Part shown: positions 26,784-34,903 of the stretch, piece by piece
How positions within the stretch are numbered: the stretch's first letter is position 1
Layout of the letters: each line of letters opens with the position of its first letter
NCBI GenBank assembly: GCA_947379755.1
Contig: CANCOC010000019.1
Coordinates: 1-44,746 of the forward strand
Direction of reading: 5' to 3'
From: Alcaligenaceae bacterium
GTDB lineage: Bacteria; Pseudomonadota; Gammaproteobacteria; Burkholderiales; Burkholderiaceae_B
DNA: 44,746 nucleotides
Position numbers and translations under genes: made by a program
The notes under the pieces: generated by a model
Seen by the model: only the letters and a program-made list of their open reading frames with translations
Databases searched by the model: none
Told to the model about the DNA's origin: nothing

Positions 26784-27596
26784 TTAACCAGCAGCGTGAA
26801 TTTGAATGCGCCGCATTTTTGCACTCAGAAAATCGACGATGATTACCAGACCAAACATCGCGATCAAGACAGTCGATGCCTGAGGCTCGTGCAACAAGGA
26901 TAACTCGTAGTACAGAATCTGACCGAGTCCGCCGGCACCGACAAAACCCAGAATAGTCGCCATCCGGATATTCATTTCCCATCGATACAACGCATAGGAA
27001 AGGAGCTGAGGCGCGGCATCAGGCAGCGTTCCATAAAGAAACGCAGTCAGCGGACGCGCACCCGCCAGTACGAGCGCATCGGCAGGGACCGGCGATCGGT
27101 TCTCCAGCGTCTCTGCAAACAATCGGCCAAGCACGCCGATCGTGTGCAAGGCCAGGGCCAGTGTGCCTGCAAACGGTCCAAGCCCAACCAGCAATACCAT
27201 CAGGGTGGCCCAAACCAGCTCTGGGACTGCACGTAAGAAATTTAATACAAACCGAACCGTCTGCTGTGCGGGCTTGCCAAAACGATTGGCTGCGGGTAAT
27301 GCCAGCAGCAAACCGAAGAGCGCTGCAATCAGGGTAGCAATCGCTGATATCGCCAGCGTCTCAAGCGTGCCTCGCGCCACTTTCATTAAAAAGGACGTAC
27401 TGAAGTCCGGTGGAAAAAACCTGACGACAAAGCCAGCGATACTTGAAAATGACTTGGGTGTGAACAGTTCGAAAGGGTTGAAGGCGAGAAAGTAAAAACT
27501 GGCGATCACTGCGGCCAGAATCATGACCGCGCAGACCAATCCCCTGACTGGCAGGGCTGGTTTTGGATCACGCATGACGTGTTCAGCCACCTTCAT
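26784..27596 (-). CDS. phnE: PhnE-family ABC permease (second copy) of the sen locus
   Basis: A 270-residue inner-membrane permease with about six helices and the PhnE-type features FLRAVPELVWATLMVLLVGLGPFAG, the EAA loop PADALVLAGARPLTAFLYGTLPDA and IRMATILGFVGAGGLGQILYYE. It starts 4 nt inside the preceding permease gene (ATGA) and probably forms a heterodimer with it. In typical phosphonate systems one or two PhnE proteins work with PhnC and PhnD; here no C-P lyase gene is present and neighbours point to a selenium compound. Ligand assignment is inference. Confidence 0.88.
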   Translation of the reverse strand: MKVAEHVMRDPKPALPVRGLVCAVMILAAVIASFYFLAFNPFELFTPKSFSSIAGFVVRFFPPDFSTSFLMKVARGTLETLAISAIATLIAALFGLLLALPAANRFGKPAQQTVRFVLNFLRAVPELVWATLMVLLVGLGPFAGTLALALHTIGVLGRLFAETLENRSPVPADALVLAGARPLTAFLYGTLPDAAPQLLSYALYRWEMNIRMATILGFVGAGGLGQILYYELSLLHEPQASTVLIAMFGLVIIVDFLSAKMRRIQIHAAG

Positions 27597-28426
27597 GCCA
27601 GCGCCTTTCTGATAAAAAAACTGATTGCGTCAGCCATTAAGACCAATAGCAGGAACACAATCACGATGCTTGAAACTTCACTGCCATTGAGCATCTTCAT
27701 TGATTGATCCATCAATTGCCCGAGACCGCCCGCCCCCACAAAGCCCATGATGACTGAAGCGCGTACCGCGCACTCCCAGCGGTAAACCGTATAGGATGCC
27801 AGCTCCTGTGCGGCACCTGGCAACAATCCGTATAAAAAAGCCATGCTGCGCCCACTGCCCGTCAGCAACAACGCGCGAGCAGCACGGGTGTCACTGGCTT
27901 CGAGTATTTCTGAGTAGACCTTGCCCAGCATGCCTGAGTAAGTAATGGCGAGGGCCAGGACACCAGCTGCCGGTCCGAGTCCAAAGACACGAACGAGCAA
28001 CAGCGCCCAGACGATTTCGGGCACACCGCGCAAAAATAAAAGCAACAGTCGTGCCGCCGCGCGTAAATACTGCCCGGACAATCTGCCAGGGCCGGGCCCC
28101 AAACGTGAGATCGACAGGCTGTGCGTCAGCAACAGACTCAGAGGCACAGCCAGCGCAATCGCGAGCGCAATCCCCGCAGTCGCCATCGCCAGGGTTTCTA
28201 TTGCCGCCTTCAGAAGCAGTACAAGGAACTCCTGCCCTGTTTGCGGCGGGAAAAACTGTCTGAGGAAATTGCCAAAGACTTCAAGATTGTTTGTATCGAA
28301 CAGCGCCGACAAATCAAACCCGGCAATGTTGAACAACGGCCATAAAATCAGTATGCCGAGGAGCACACCCATCAGGCGATTGCGTGCGGCAGGATCATGA
28401 CGTACGGGTTGGGAAGGGTTCAACAT
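27593..28426 (-). CDS. phnE: PhnE-family ABC permease (first copy) of the sen locus
   Basis: A 277-residue permease paralogous to the following gene: FLRGVPEIVWALLLVRVFGLGPAAG, the loop ARALLLTGSGRSMAFLYGLLPGA, and VRASVIMGFVGAGGLGQLMDQS. About six membrane segments are visible, the first shortly after an N-terminal basic stretch. It follows the ATPase gene after 13 nt and overlaps the second permease by 4 nt. Presence of two different PhnE subunits suggests a heterodimeric pore. Confidence 0.88.
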   Translation of the reverse strand: MLNPSQPVRHDPAARNRLMGVLLGILILWPLFNIAGFDLSALFDTNNLEVFGNFLRQFFPPQTGQEFLVLLLKAAIETLAMATAGIALAIALAVPLSLLLTHSLSISRLGPGPGRLSGQYLRAAARLLLLFLRGVPEIVWALLLVRVFGLGPAAGVLALAITYSGMLGKVYSEILEASDTRAARALLLTGSGRSMAFLYGLLPGAAQELASYTVYRWECAVRASVIMGFVGAGGLGQLMDQSMKMLNGSEVSSIVIVFLLLVLMADAISFFIRKALA

Positions 28427-28439
28427 AAACTCAGAACAT

Positions 28440-29258
28440 TCACGACAGTGGCCTGATCACTGGATCCTGAGTGCGATCCGCCTCAGATATCCCTTGCCTG
28501 GGAATCACACTCGCTTCCGACGCATAGAGATCCAGCAAGCGCTCTGTACTGACATCTGCAGGCGCGCAGTCAAAGGCAATCTCTCCTGCCTTGACGCCGA
28601 CGATCCTGTCAAACCATTTCATGGCGATATCCACAGCATGCAAACTGGCCACTAGCGTGACACCTCTCTGGGTAGCGGTCTGGTGCAGGCTCGCAATCGT
28701 CGTATCCGACAAGGTGGGGTCCATGGCGGATACGGGTTCATCGGCAAGGATCAGGTCAGGTGCCTGATACAGCACGCGCGCGACGCCCACCCGCTGCAAT
28801 TGCCCCCCCGACAACTCATCACAGCGGTCAAACAGTCGATCAGCAATTTCGAGTTGTGCGAGAACGTTCCGCGCACCGGTCATGTCAAGGGGATACATCA
28901 AAGAAAGCAATGCGCGCAGACTGGACCACTGCCCTAACTTACCTGCCAGCACGGCTGTCACGACACGCTGCTTGGGCGGAATCGGTGCATGCTGGTGCAC
29001 CATTCCGATTTTTGACCTGACCGTGCGTAATGCTGATTTCTTTAACTTCCACACGTCCTGGCCATGGATCAAAACCTGGCCTGAACTCGGACGCAGGGCT
29101 GTCGCCAACAAATTCAACAGCGAGGTTTTACCTGCACCTGAAGGTCCAATAATGGCAATTGTTTCACCATGCATTGCCTTCAAAGAAACATTGTTTAATG
29201 CACGCTGACCATTGCCATGGATCAGCGATACGTCAATGAGTTCAAAACCTGGAGTCAC
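28440..29258 (-). CDS. phnC: PhnC-family ABC transporter ATPase of the sen locus
   Basis: A 272-residue ATPase with Walker [15 protein letters not shown], signature [15 protein letters not shown], Walker [14 protein letters not shown] and a [18 protein letters not shown]-loop region typical of PhnC. It starts at GTG, four nucleotides inside the end of the binding-protein gene (GTGA), indicating coupled translation. It energises the two PhnE-like permeases. Confidence 0.9.
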   Translation of the reverse strand: MTPGFELIDVSLIHGNGQRALNNVSLKAMHGETIAIIGPSGAGKTSLLNLLATALRPSSGQVLIHGQDVWKLKKSALRTVRSKIGMVHQHAPIPPKQRVVTAVLAGKLGQWSSLRALLSLMYPLDMTGARNVLAQLEIADRLFDRCDELSGGQLQRVGVARVLYQAPDLILADEPVSAMDPTLSDTTIASLHQTATQRGVTLVASLHAVDIAMKWFDRIVGVKAGEIAFDCAPADVSTERLLDLYASEASVIPRQGISEADRTQDPVIRPLS

Positions 29259-30145
29259 TTGATCAGTCCGGCAGAGCGCGCTGCTTTTTCAATCCCATCG
29301 TAATTGGAAGCTTGAGTTGGAATAAATCTCGAAGCACGCTGCAGATCCAGCAATTGCTTTTGACCGGCATCCGAGGCATCCAGTTTTAAAAATGCTGCAG
29401 TAATCTTTTTGATCAGCGCTGGATCCAGATTGCCACGCACGGTCCAGTTATAGTCAAAATAGGTAGGCGTCGTGTCGAGCACTCTGACCTTCTTGGCATT
29501 TTCATTGCCCGTTTCAACCAGCTTGTCCCACACAGAAGCATTCAGCACTCCCGCCTGGGCTTTACCACTGGCCACGAAGGCAACAGTCGCATCATGCGCA
29601 CCCGAAAAGGCAACATTTTTAAAGTCTGTATCCGGATTGATCCCTGCTTGCAGCAAATAGTATCTTGGCATCAAATGTCCGGAGGTTGAGGACGGCGCAC
29701 CAAAGACGAAGGTCTTGCCTTTCAGATCGGATAGGGATTTTGCATCGCTATTGATGGGAACGATATACCTGCTGGTAAAAATTTCGTCTTCCTTGCGCTG
29801 TACGATCGGCAAAGCCGTGCCATTGGTCCGGATTTTGGCCTGAACATAGGTAAAGCCACCCAGCCACGCCATATCAATCTTGTCTGTGGCCAGTGACTCC
29901 ACCACCGCGGCGTAATCCGTCACGGGAATAAACTCAACTTGCATACCGATTTCTTTTGCAAGATACTCACCAAGTGGCTTGAACTTGCGCTGCAATTCAG
30001 TTGGAGATTCATCAGGGATCGCTGAGACGCGCAGGACGCTCTGGGCGTGCGCGGCAGATAAGCCCAGCGTACAGGCCACGACCAAACCGAGAGCGGTGAT
30101 CGTGCGGGCGATCGTATTTTTTAAAGATGCTGAACGTAAAATCAT
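29255..30145 (-). CDS. PhnD-like binding protein, putative selenium-oxyanion ABC receptor
   Basis: A 296-residue periplasmic protein with a signal peptide (…GLSAAHAQ, about 34 residues). The mature protein, [31 protein letters not shown], followed by [29 protein letters not shown] and [17 protein letters not shown], has the PhnD/phosphite-receptor fold. From memory, a PhnD-like family found beside selD is labelled as putative selenate receptor in protein family collections; this sequence fits that description, but ligand specificity has not been checked. It lies 51 nt after selD. Selenite, selenate or phosphonate binding would all be compatible with the fold. Confidence 0.85.
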   Translation of the reverse strand: MILRSASLKNTIARTITALGLVVACTLGLSAAHAQSVLRVSAIPDESPTELQRKFKPLGEYLAKEIGMQVEFIPVTDYAAVVESLATDKIDMAWLGGFTYVQAKIRTNGTALPIVQRKEDEIFTSRYIVPINSDAKSLSDLKGKTFVFGAPSSTSGHLMPRYYLLQAGINPDTDFKNVAFSGAHDATVAFVASGKAQAGVLNASVWDKLVETGNENAKKVRVLDTTPTYFDYNWTVRGNLDPALIKKITAAFLKLDASDAGQKQLLDLQRASRFIPTQASNYDGIEKAARSAGLIK

Positions 30146-30196
30146 AATGAGCCCAAATGGTTAAATGGCAAAAAAAATACTCAGCCTGTGCGAGGG

Positions 30197-31243
30197 TTAT
30201 TCGTGGACAACGACGCCACTACCTGCCACAACCTGGCCGATCCTGCGCGCATCGTCAAACCCATGCTTTTTGAATAAATCAAGCACCTCCTGCTCAGACT
30301 CAGGGGAGCAGGCCAGGAGCAGCCCACCGCTCGTTTGAGGATCCGTTAACAGGTTTTTTTGCCATTCTTCAATTCCTGTATCCAGGTGCACATCCGCACC
30401 GAATCCTGTCCAGTTGCGTCCTGATGCACCGGTCACCACGTTTTGCCTGGCAAAATCGATCGCTTGTGGAATCAGGGGAATATTCTTCCACTGGAGCTGG
30501 GCCTGGACCTTGGCGCCGCGACACATTTCGAGCAAATGACCTGCCAGGCCAAAACCCGTCACATCAGTCAATGCATGCACGCCAGGCATATTGGCCAGCG
30601 CCACACCCGGGGTATTGAGCTTGGTGGTATAGCGAATCATGGCTGCGTAGCCTTCATCAGAGAGTTTTTGCTGTTTAAGCGCCGCACTCAATACTCCCAC
30701 GCCAAGCGGCTTGCCCAGAATCAGGCTGTCACCCACACGTGCGCCACTGTTGCGTTTGAGTTTGTCAGGGTGAACAATGCCGAGAACCACCAGACCGTAA
30801 ATCGGCTCAACCGTATCTATAGAATGGCCACCAGCAATAGGAATGCCTGCTTCGGCACAAACCGCCTCCCCGCCCGCGGTGATTTTCTGAATGACCTCGA
30901 TTGGCAGTACGTTAATTGGCATCCCGAGCAAAGCCAGGGCAAAAATTGGCTGGCCGCCCATGGCGTAGATATCTGAAATCGCATTGGTTGCGGCAATACG
31001 TCCAAAGTCATATGGATCATCCACGATCGGCGTAAAGAAATCGGTCGTCGCAATAATGGCCTGATGCTCATTGAGCTGGTAGACCGCAGCGTCCTCATTG
31101 TTCTCACTACCCGCCAGTAACGCCGCAGGCAAATTACGAATGGGAGAGGCCTTGAGAATATCGCTCAGGACGCCCGGTGCAATTTTGCAACCACAGCCCC
31201 CGCCATGTGCCAGCGAGGTCAGTCGAATTTCTGATGTGTTCAT
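30197..31243 (-). CDS. selD: Selenophosphate synthase (selenide, water dikinase) SelD/SenC
   Basis: A 348-residue enzyme that makes selenophosphate from selenide and ATP. Cys17 and Lys20 of the E. coli enzyme are kept at the same positions (HGGGCGCK), so this is the cysteine form with no selenocysteine. TTDFFTPIVDDPYDFGRIAATNAISDIYAMGG and LLTDPQTSGGLLLA are also conserved. AGGA lies about 8 nt before the ATG. It follows senA after 37 nt. No selA, selB or selC is in the window, and the setting suggests the selenophosphate goes to SenB; in this pathway the enzyme is called SenC. Confidence 0.96.
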   Translation of the reverse strand: MNTSEIRLTSLAHGGGCGCKIAPGVLSDILKASPIRNLPAALLAGSENNEDAAVYQLNEHQAIIATTDFFTPIVDDPYDFGRIAATNAISDIYAMGGQPIFALALLGMPINVLPIEVIQKITAGGEAVCAEAGIPIAGGHSIDTVEPIYGLVVLGIVHPDKLKRNSGARVGDSLILGKPLGVGVLSAALKQQKLSDEGYAAMIRYTTKLNTPGVALANMPGVHALTDVTGFGLAGHLLEMCRGAKVQAQLQWKNIPLIPQAIDFARQNVVTGASGRNWTGFGADVHLDTGIEEWQKNLLTDPQTSGGLLLACSPESEQEVLDLFKKHGFDDARRIGQVVAGSGVVVHE

Positions 31244-31280
31244 GCTTGTATTCCTATTAATCGTGACTGATCAAACTCAA

Positions 31281-32435
31281 TCACTTTGCGCAGGTTCTGA
31301 ACCCGCAAAAAATATCTGAACGATTTTTCTGATAAAAATTTCTGTAGCCTGAACGCCGAAGTCGTTCAGGCGTGACCCAGCTTGCACCTCGCAAGACCTG
31401 ATACGTGCCATCGAACCATGGTGCTGAATAATCCCGATACGGATCAGCTGAAAAACCTGCATAGGGCAAAAATGTAGAAGATGTCCACTCCCAGGCATAC
31501 GAGTGCGCAACACTACCCGCGCGCCACTGGGGGCTGACAGACAGATACTGCCACTCGGCTTCAGTGGGCAACCTTCGATTGGCCCAGCTGCAATAGTCCT
31601 GCACAAGATCATAGCTGAGATGCATGGCAATCGCTTGTGGATCAACCGCGAACCAACCATCAAACTGCCGCTCAAACCAGCCTTGAGAACGCAGTTCCCA
31701 ATACTCTGGGCGCAAAGTCGTGCCGCTTTGGTCTATAAAACTTATCACTTCCTGATTGCTGACCATGCGGGGAGAAATAGAAAAAGCTTCCAGTTCAACG
31801 CGTTGGCTGCCTTTCTCATTATCAAAGAAAAATCCCTCACCAGGCTGTGCACCAAGTTCGATGGAACAACAATCAAAATGCAGGTCACCGTTCATGGCAA
31901 GGGAATGATTGAGCTGATTGGCCCTCAGGCGTTTGGTGGCAAGTCTCTGGCGGAATTTATCCGGCAGAGCATAACCAAGACTTTGCCGGGTATAACAAAA
32001 GGCTTCGTTATGCATGTCCTGATGAAAAACCGATAGCTGAATAAAATACGATTGCTCGGCACTCAATGGTGCTGCAAGTAAGGCTTGTGTCTTTGCATGG
32101 ACGTCAACAAGATAAGCACGTGTCGTGGCGATGTCTGGCAGGCACAGGCCCCAGCGTGTGCTGTGTGCAATTGCCGAGGAGTCATACAACCGATCTGCAT
32201 TTTCGAGAAGGGATGGTTCGGTCTGAACGCCATGCCTGTGCAGCCATAACTCATGAAACCACGCCACATGTCCAAGCTCCCACAAGGGAAGATTGACACG
32301 CGCGTGCTGACTGACTGCATACATGCTCTGCGAGAGGTCATCCATCAGGCATAGCGTATTCTGCTGGGTATCGTCCAGCCACTGGGCCAGTGTGTGCATG
32401 TCCGGAACTGGCAGATAGTCATTGAAATCCGTCAT
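31281..32435 (-). CDS. senA: Selenoneine synthase SenA (EgtB-like non-haem iron enzyme)
   Basis: A 384-residue two-domain protein. The N-terminal DinB-like helical domain holds the iron ligands: H56 in ELGHVAWFHE, and H138 and H142 in HQDMHNE (HxxxHxE). The C-terminal formylglycine-generating-enzyme-like domain has RLPTEAEWQY, WEWTSSTFLPY, QVLRGASWVTP and YRNFYQKNRSDIFCGFR. Both EgtB and SenA have this layout; SenA is preferred because of the adjacent selD and nearby senB. It would couple hercynine with the selenosugar using O2. AGGAAG lies 8 nt before the ATG, and the start is one nucleotide after the stop of the transporter gene (TGATATG), so the transporter and enzyme are co-expressed. Confidence 0.88.
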   Translation of the reverse strand: MTDFNDYLPVPDMHTLAQWLDDTQQNTLCLMDDLSQSMYAVSQHARVNLPLWELGHVAWFHELWLHRHGVQTEPSLLENADRLYDSSAIAHSTRWGLCLPDIATTRAYLVDVHAKTQALLAAPLSAEQSYFIQLSVFHQDMHNEAFCYTRQSLGYALPDKFRQRLATKRLRANQLNHSLAMNGDLHFDCCSIELGAQPGEGFFFDNEKGSQRVELEAFSISPRMVSNQEVISFIDQSGTTLRPEYWELRSQGWFERQFDGWFAVDPQAIAMHLSYDLVQDYCSWANRRLPTEAEWQYLSVSPQWRAGSVAHSYAWEWTSSTFLPYAGFSADPYRDYSAPWFDGTYQVLRGASWVTPERLRRSGYRNFYQKNRSDIFCGFRTCAK

Positions 32436-32436
32436 A

Positions 32437-34071
32437 TCAGGATCTTCCTGTGGCGGCCTGGCGATGAGGGTCTGCGGTCAACCCTGCAGGCACGAGCCAG
32501 ACCTCGAGATATTCAAACACACCATGCACAAGCAAGGCCAGTGCTGCGGCCGGGATGGCACCTGCCAGTAACATCGCATGATCGTTCAACGCGAGACCCT
32601 GGGCAATTCGCTCGCCAAAACCTCCTGCTCCGATAAAGGCGGCGATGGTCGCCGTGCCAACATTGATAATCGCCGACGTCTTGATGCCAGACAATATGCT
32701 GCGTGCAGCCAGTGGAAGTTCGATGTGAAACAGTCGATACATGCCACCTAAGCCGAGCACGGCAGCCGACTCGTTGATTTCGGCCGGGATATCACTGAGT
32801 CCAGAATATGTGTTGCGTACGATCGGTAACAAGCCGTAGAGAACCAGTGCACAAATAGCAGGAACTACGCCAATCATGCCCAGGAGCGGAATGAACAAGG
32901 CAAAAAGTGCAAGTGAAGGAATGGTATGAATCGCACTGATCAGACCCAGTACAAAATGACGCGTCGCCGAAAAACGACTCGCCATGACACCCAACGGAAT
33001 GCCCAGTACGATCGAGATCCCAAGCGAGACCAGCACAAGCAGGACATGTTCCCGTGTCAGTCGCCAGAAATCGCTGCCAAATAATATATTTAAAAAATTA
33101 CGTGAACTGCTTGCTGATGATGCAACGGCGACCGCCAGACCGCTTGCACGAAGCGATCCCTGATTATTTATAAAATCACGTGCAACCTGCTCAACACCGA
33201 TTTTGCCTTGTTCGGCCTGACTATTCATATGAATCATGTCGCGCACGCTGATCGCCTGGGTCAGCTTGCCCAGTGCTGACCAGGTCAGCGGCAGCCTGCC
33301 GGACAAATCGGCGCGATACAGCAACACTGCATCATAAGAAGGAAAGTATCCCAGATCATCACGCAAAATCCTGATCGGCTCATGCAGGAGCATTGCATCG
33401 GTCGTGTAAGCGTCCATCACGTCGACCTGCTTTGCTTGTATTGCCCCATAAATCAGCCCGTGATCGATGCCCCGCGGTCTTTGTTGTGGCAAAGCATAGG
33501 TGGCTTGCAAGCCTGGCCAGCCATCCTGACGTCCAATGAACTCCTGTGTCAGTCCCAGCCTGAGTTCTGGATGCTTTTTCAGATCCGAAATTGATTCAAT
33601 CCTGAGTTGCTCGGCCAGATCTTCACGCATCGCCAGCGCATAGGTATTGTTAAACCCCAGCGCTACGCTTGCGGCCAGCCCCATTGGAGCAAGCAACTGA
33701 TTCATCTCATTGATATTGAGTGCAGCCTGGCTATGCAGAATTTCGCGCACGATCGTGCCCGTGTACTCGGGGTAGATGTCAATCTCGCCAGATTTAAGCG
33801 CAGAGATCAAAATACCCGTGTTACCAAGCCCTGGTCGCAAGACGACTCTGGCCTCCCCGACCTGCCTCGCCACGTTCGCGATCACCTCACCCAGAATATA
33901 GGATTCGGTAAAACGCTTGGATCCCACAGTCAGAGTGGGCCTCGTGGCAACATGATCAGATATTTGCGCGACAGCGTGCTGCGACAAGATGGCCATTGCA
34001 AACAAAGCAAGACAGGCCAGCGCCCAGCCTCGCACTGCGCAAAACCTGGCGCATTTCAGCACGGAACGCAT
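32437..34071 (-). CDS. Binding protein-permease fusion of OpuB/EgtU type, permuted domain order
   Basis: The ATG at 34071 overlaps the stop of the ATPase gene (TGATG); a longer frame to 34188 would run inside that gene. The 544-residue product has a signal-like segment (about 1-36), then a glycine-betaine-type receptor domain (about 45-300: VGSKRFTESYILGEV, DIYPEYTGTI, GFNNTYALAM, FIGRQDGWPGLQ, DVMDAYTTD, DDLGYFPSYDAV), then a permease domain with about five or six helices (about 340-530; EAA loop at 433-455; FIGAGGFGE). Fused permease-receptor proteins of this class import betaines, choline or ergothioneine (EgtU), but there the permease comes first. Its place directly before senA suggests a trimethylated histidine betaine as ligand. 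Confidence 0.87.
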   Translation of the reverse strand: MRSVLKCARFCAVRGWALACLALFAMAILSQHAVAQISDHVATRPTLTVGSKRFTESYILGEVIANVARQVGEARVVLRPGLGNTGILISALKSGEIDIYPEYTGTIVREILHSQAALNINEMNQLLAPMGLAASVALGFNNTYALAMREDLAEQLRIESISDLKKHPELRLGLTQEFIGRQDGWPGLQATYALPQQRPRGIDHGLIYGAIQAKQVDVMDAYTTDAMLLHEPIRILRDDLGYFPSYDAVLLYRADLSGRLPLTWSALGKLTQAISVRDMIHMNSQAEQGKIGVEQVARDFINNQGSLRASGLAVAVASSASSSRNFLNILFGSDFWRLTREHVLLVLVSLGISIVLGIPLGVMASRFSATRHFVLGLISAIHTIPSLALFALFIPLLGMIGVVPAICALVLYGLLPIVRNTYSGLSDIPAEINESAAVLGLGGMYRLFHIELPLAARSILSGIKTSAIINVGTATIAAFIGAGGFGERIAQGLALNDHAMLLAGAIPAAALALLVHGVFEYLEVWLVPAGLTADPHRQAATGRS

Positions 34072-34820
34072 CACGCATCGCTCCAGAGCGCATCCGAGCT
34101 GCTGCGCCACGCAGCGACAAACCGCTCGACATAGCGTGTTGCGGGATGCTGGATCAAGTCCTGCAAGCTGCCGTCCTGCACAATACACCCCTGATCCATC
34201 AACACAAGATGACTGGCCAGTCTGCCGGCTTCGTTCAGATCATGCGTGACAAGTAAGACGGTTTTATTCAGGCGCGCAAACAATTCCTTGAGTTCCTGCT
34301 GCAAATCACTACGAATGATTGGATCGAGCGCCCCCAGAGGCTCGTCGAGCAAAAGTACCGGTGGATCGAGCATCAGCGCACGCATCAGTGAGGCGCGCTG
34401 GCGTTGCCCGCCTGACAACTGATGAGGATAGCGTTGCATCATGCTCAGGGGCAAGTCAACCAGATGACAAAGATCCTCGAGACGCTGCTCAAGCAGCCCT
34501 GGATTCATTTTTAAATAACGTCCAGCAATCAGTACGTTGCCAGCAATATCGAGATGTGGAAAGAGCCCGCCCTGCTGCACCATAAAGCCTATCTGACGAC
34601 GATAAACGGAGATGTCGGACTGCTGGACATTCATATTGCCGACCAGGACCGAGCCCTGATCAGGCACAATCAGACCACTGATCAGCCTCAAAATGGTGGA
34701 TTTACCCGAGCCACTGGAGCCGATCAAAGCGGTCGTTGCGCCCTGCGGCACGCTCAAAGTGATGTTTTTAAGCTCAAAACCGTCACTTAATCGCTTGGAA
34801 ACGTCCAAAACCCTTATCAA
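34071..34820 (-). CDS. ABC ATPase of osmoprotectant/ergothioneine (ProV/OpuBA/EgtV) type
   Basis: A 249-residue ATPase with Walker A GSSGSGKSTILRLI, FMVQQGGLFPHLDIAGNV, signature LSGGQRQRASLMRAL, Walker B LLLDEPLGALD and TVLLVTHDLNEA. The start is taken as TTG at 34820 since GGGAG lies 5 nt upstream; the open frame extends further but runs through the intergenic region. It lacks the C-terminal CBS domains of ProV, as in OpuBA/EgtV short forms. It heads the nine-gene sen directon and its stop overlaps the fused permease start. Confidence 0.88.
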   Translation of the reverse strand: MIRVLDVSKRLSDGFELKNITLSVPQGATTALIGSSGSGKSTILRLISGLIVPDQGSVLVGNMNVQQSDISVYRRQIGFMVQQGGLFPHLDIAGNVLIAGRYLKMNPGLLEQRLEDLCHLVDLPLSMMQRYPHQLSGGQRQRASLMRALMLDPPVLLLDEPLGALDPIIRSDLQQELKELFARLNKTVLLVTHDLNEAGRLASHLVLMDQGCIVQDGSLQDLIQHPATRYVERFVAAWRSSSDALWSDA

Positions 34821-34903
34821 AATGACTCCCGATTCATTGACGACTATACAGTTTAAGAGTCTATATCTATAGTGTTGCAGATATTCAGACAAAAATTTCA
34901 ACC
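34821..34903. promoter_or_regulatory. Divergent control region between the sen directon and the Fsr-like gene
   Basis: An 83-bp AT-rich spacer between the TTG start of the ABC ATPase and the MFS gene. It contains TTGACG (34837-34842), a possible -35 for the + strand gene with a poor -10, and three direct copies of CTATA at 34844, 34861 and 34867, with TATAGT on the far side. I cannot name a regulator; no regulator gene is adjacent. Confidence 0.35.

Noticed and set aside
26784-30145. Classical phosphonate uptake and degradation
   Set aside because: No C-P lyase (phnG-M), phosphonatase or phosphite-oxidising gene; the neighbours are selenium and histidine-betaine enzymes.
30197-31243. Selenocysteine use in SelD or neighbours
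   Set aside because: SelD has Cys17, and no in-frame TGA with a following hairpin or selA/selB/tRNA-Sec was seen.
31281-32435. Ordinary EgtB for ergothioneine through gamma-glutamylcysteine or cysteine
   Set aside because: Not excluded by sequence alone, but egtA, egtC and egtE are missing, while selD and senB are present, favouring SenA.
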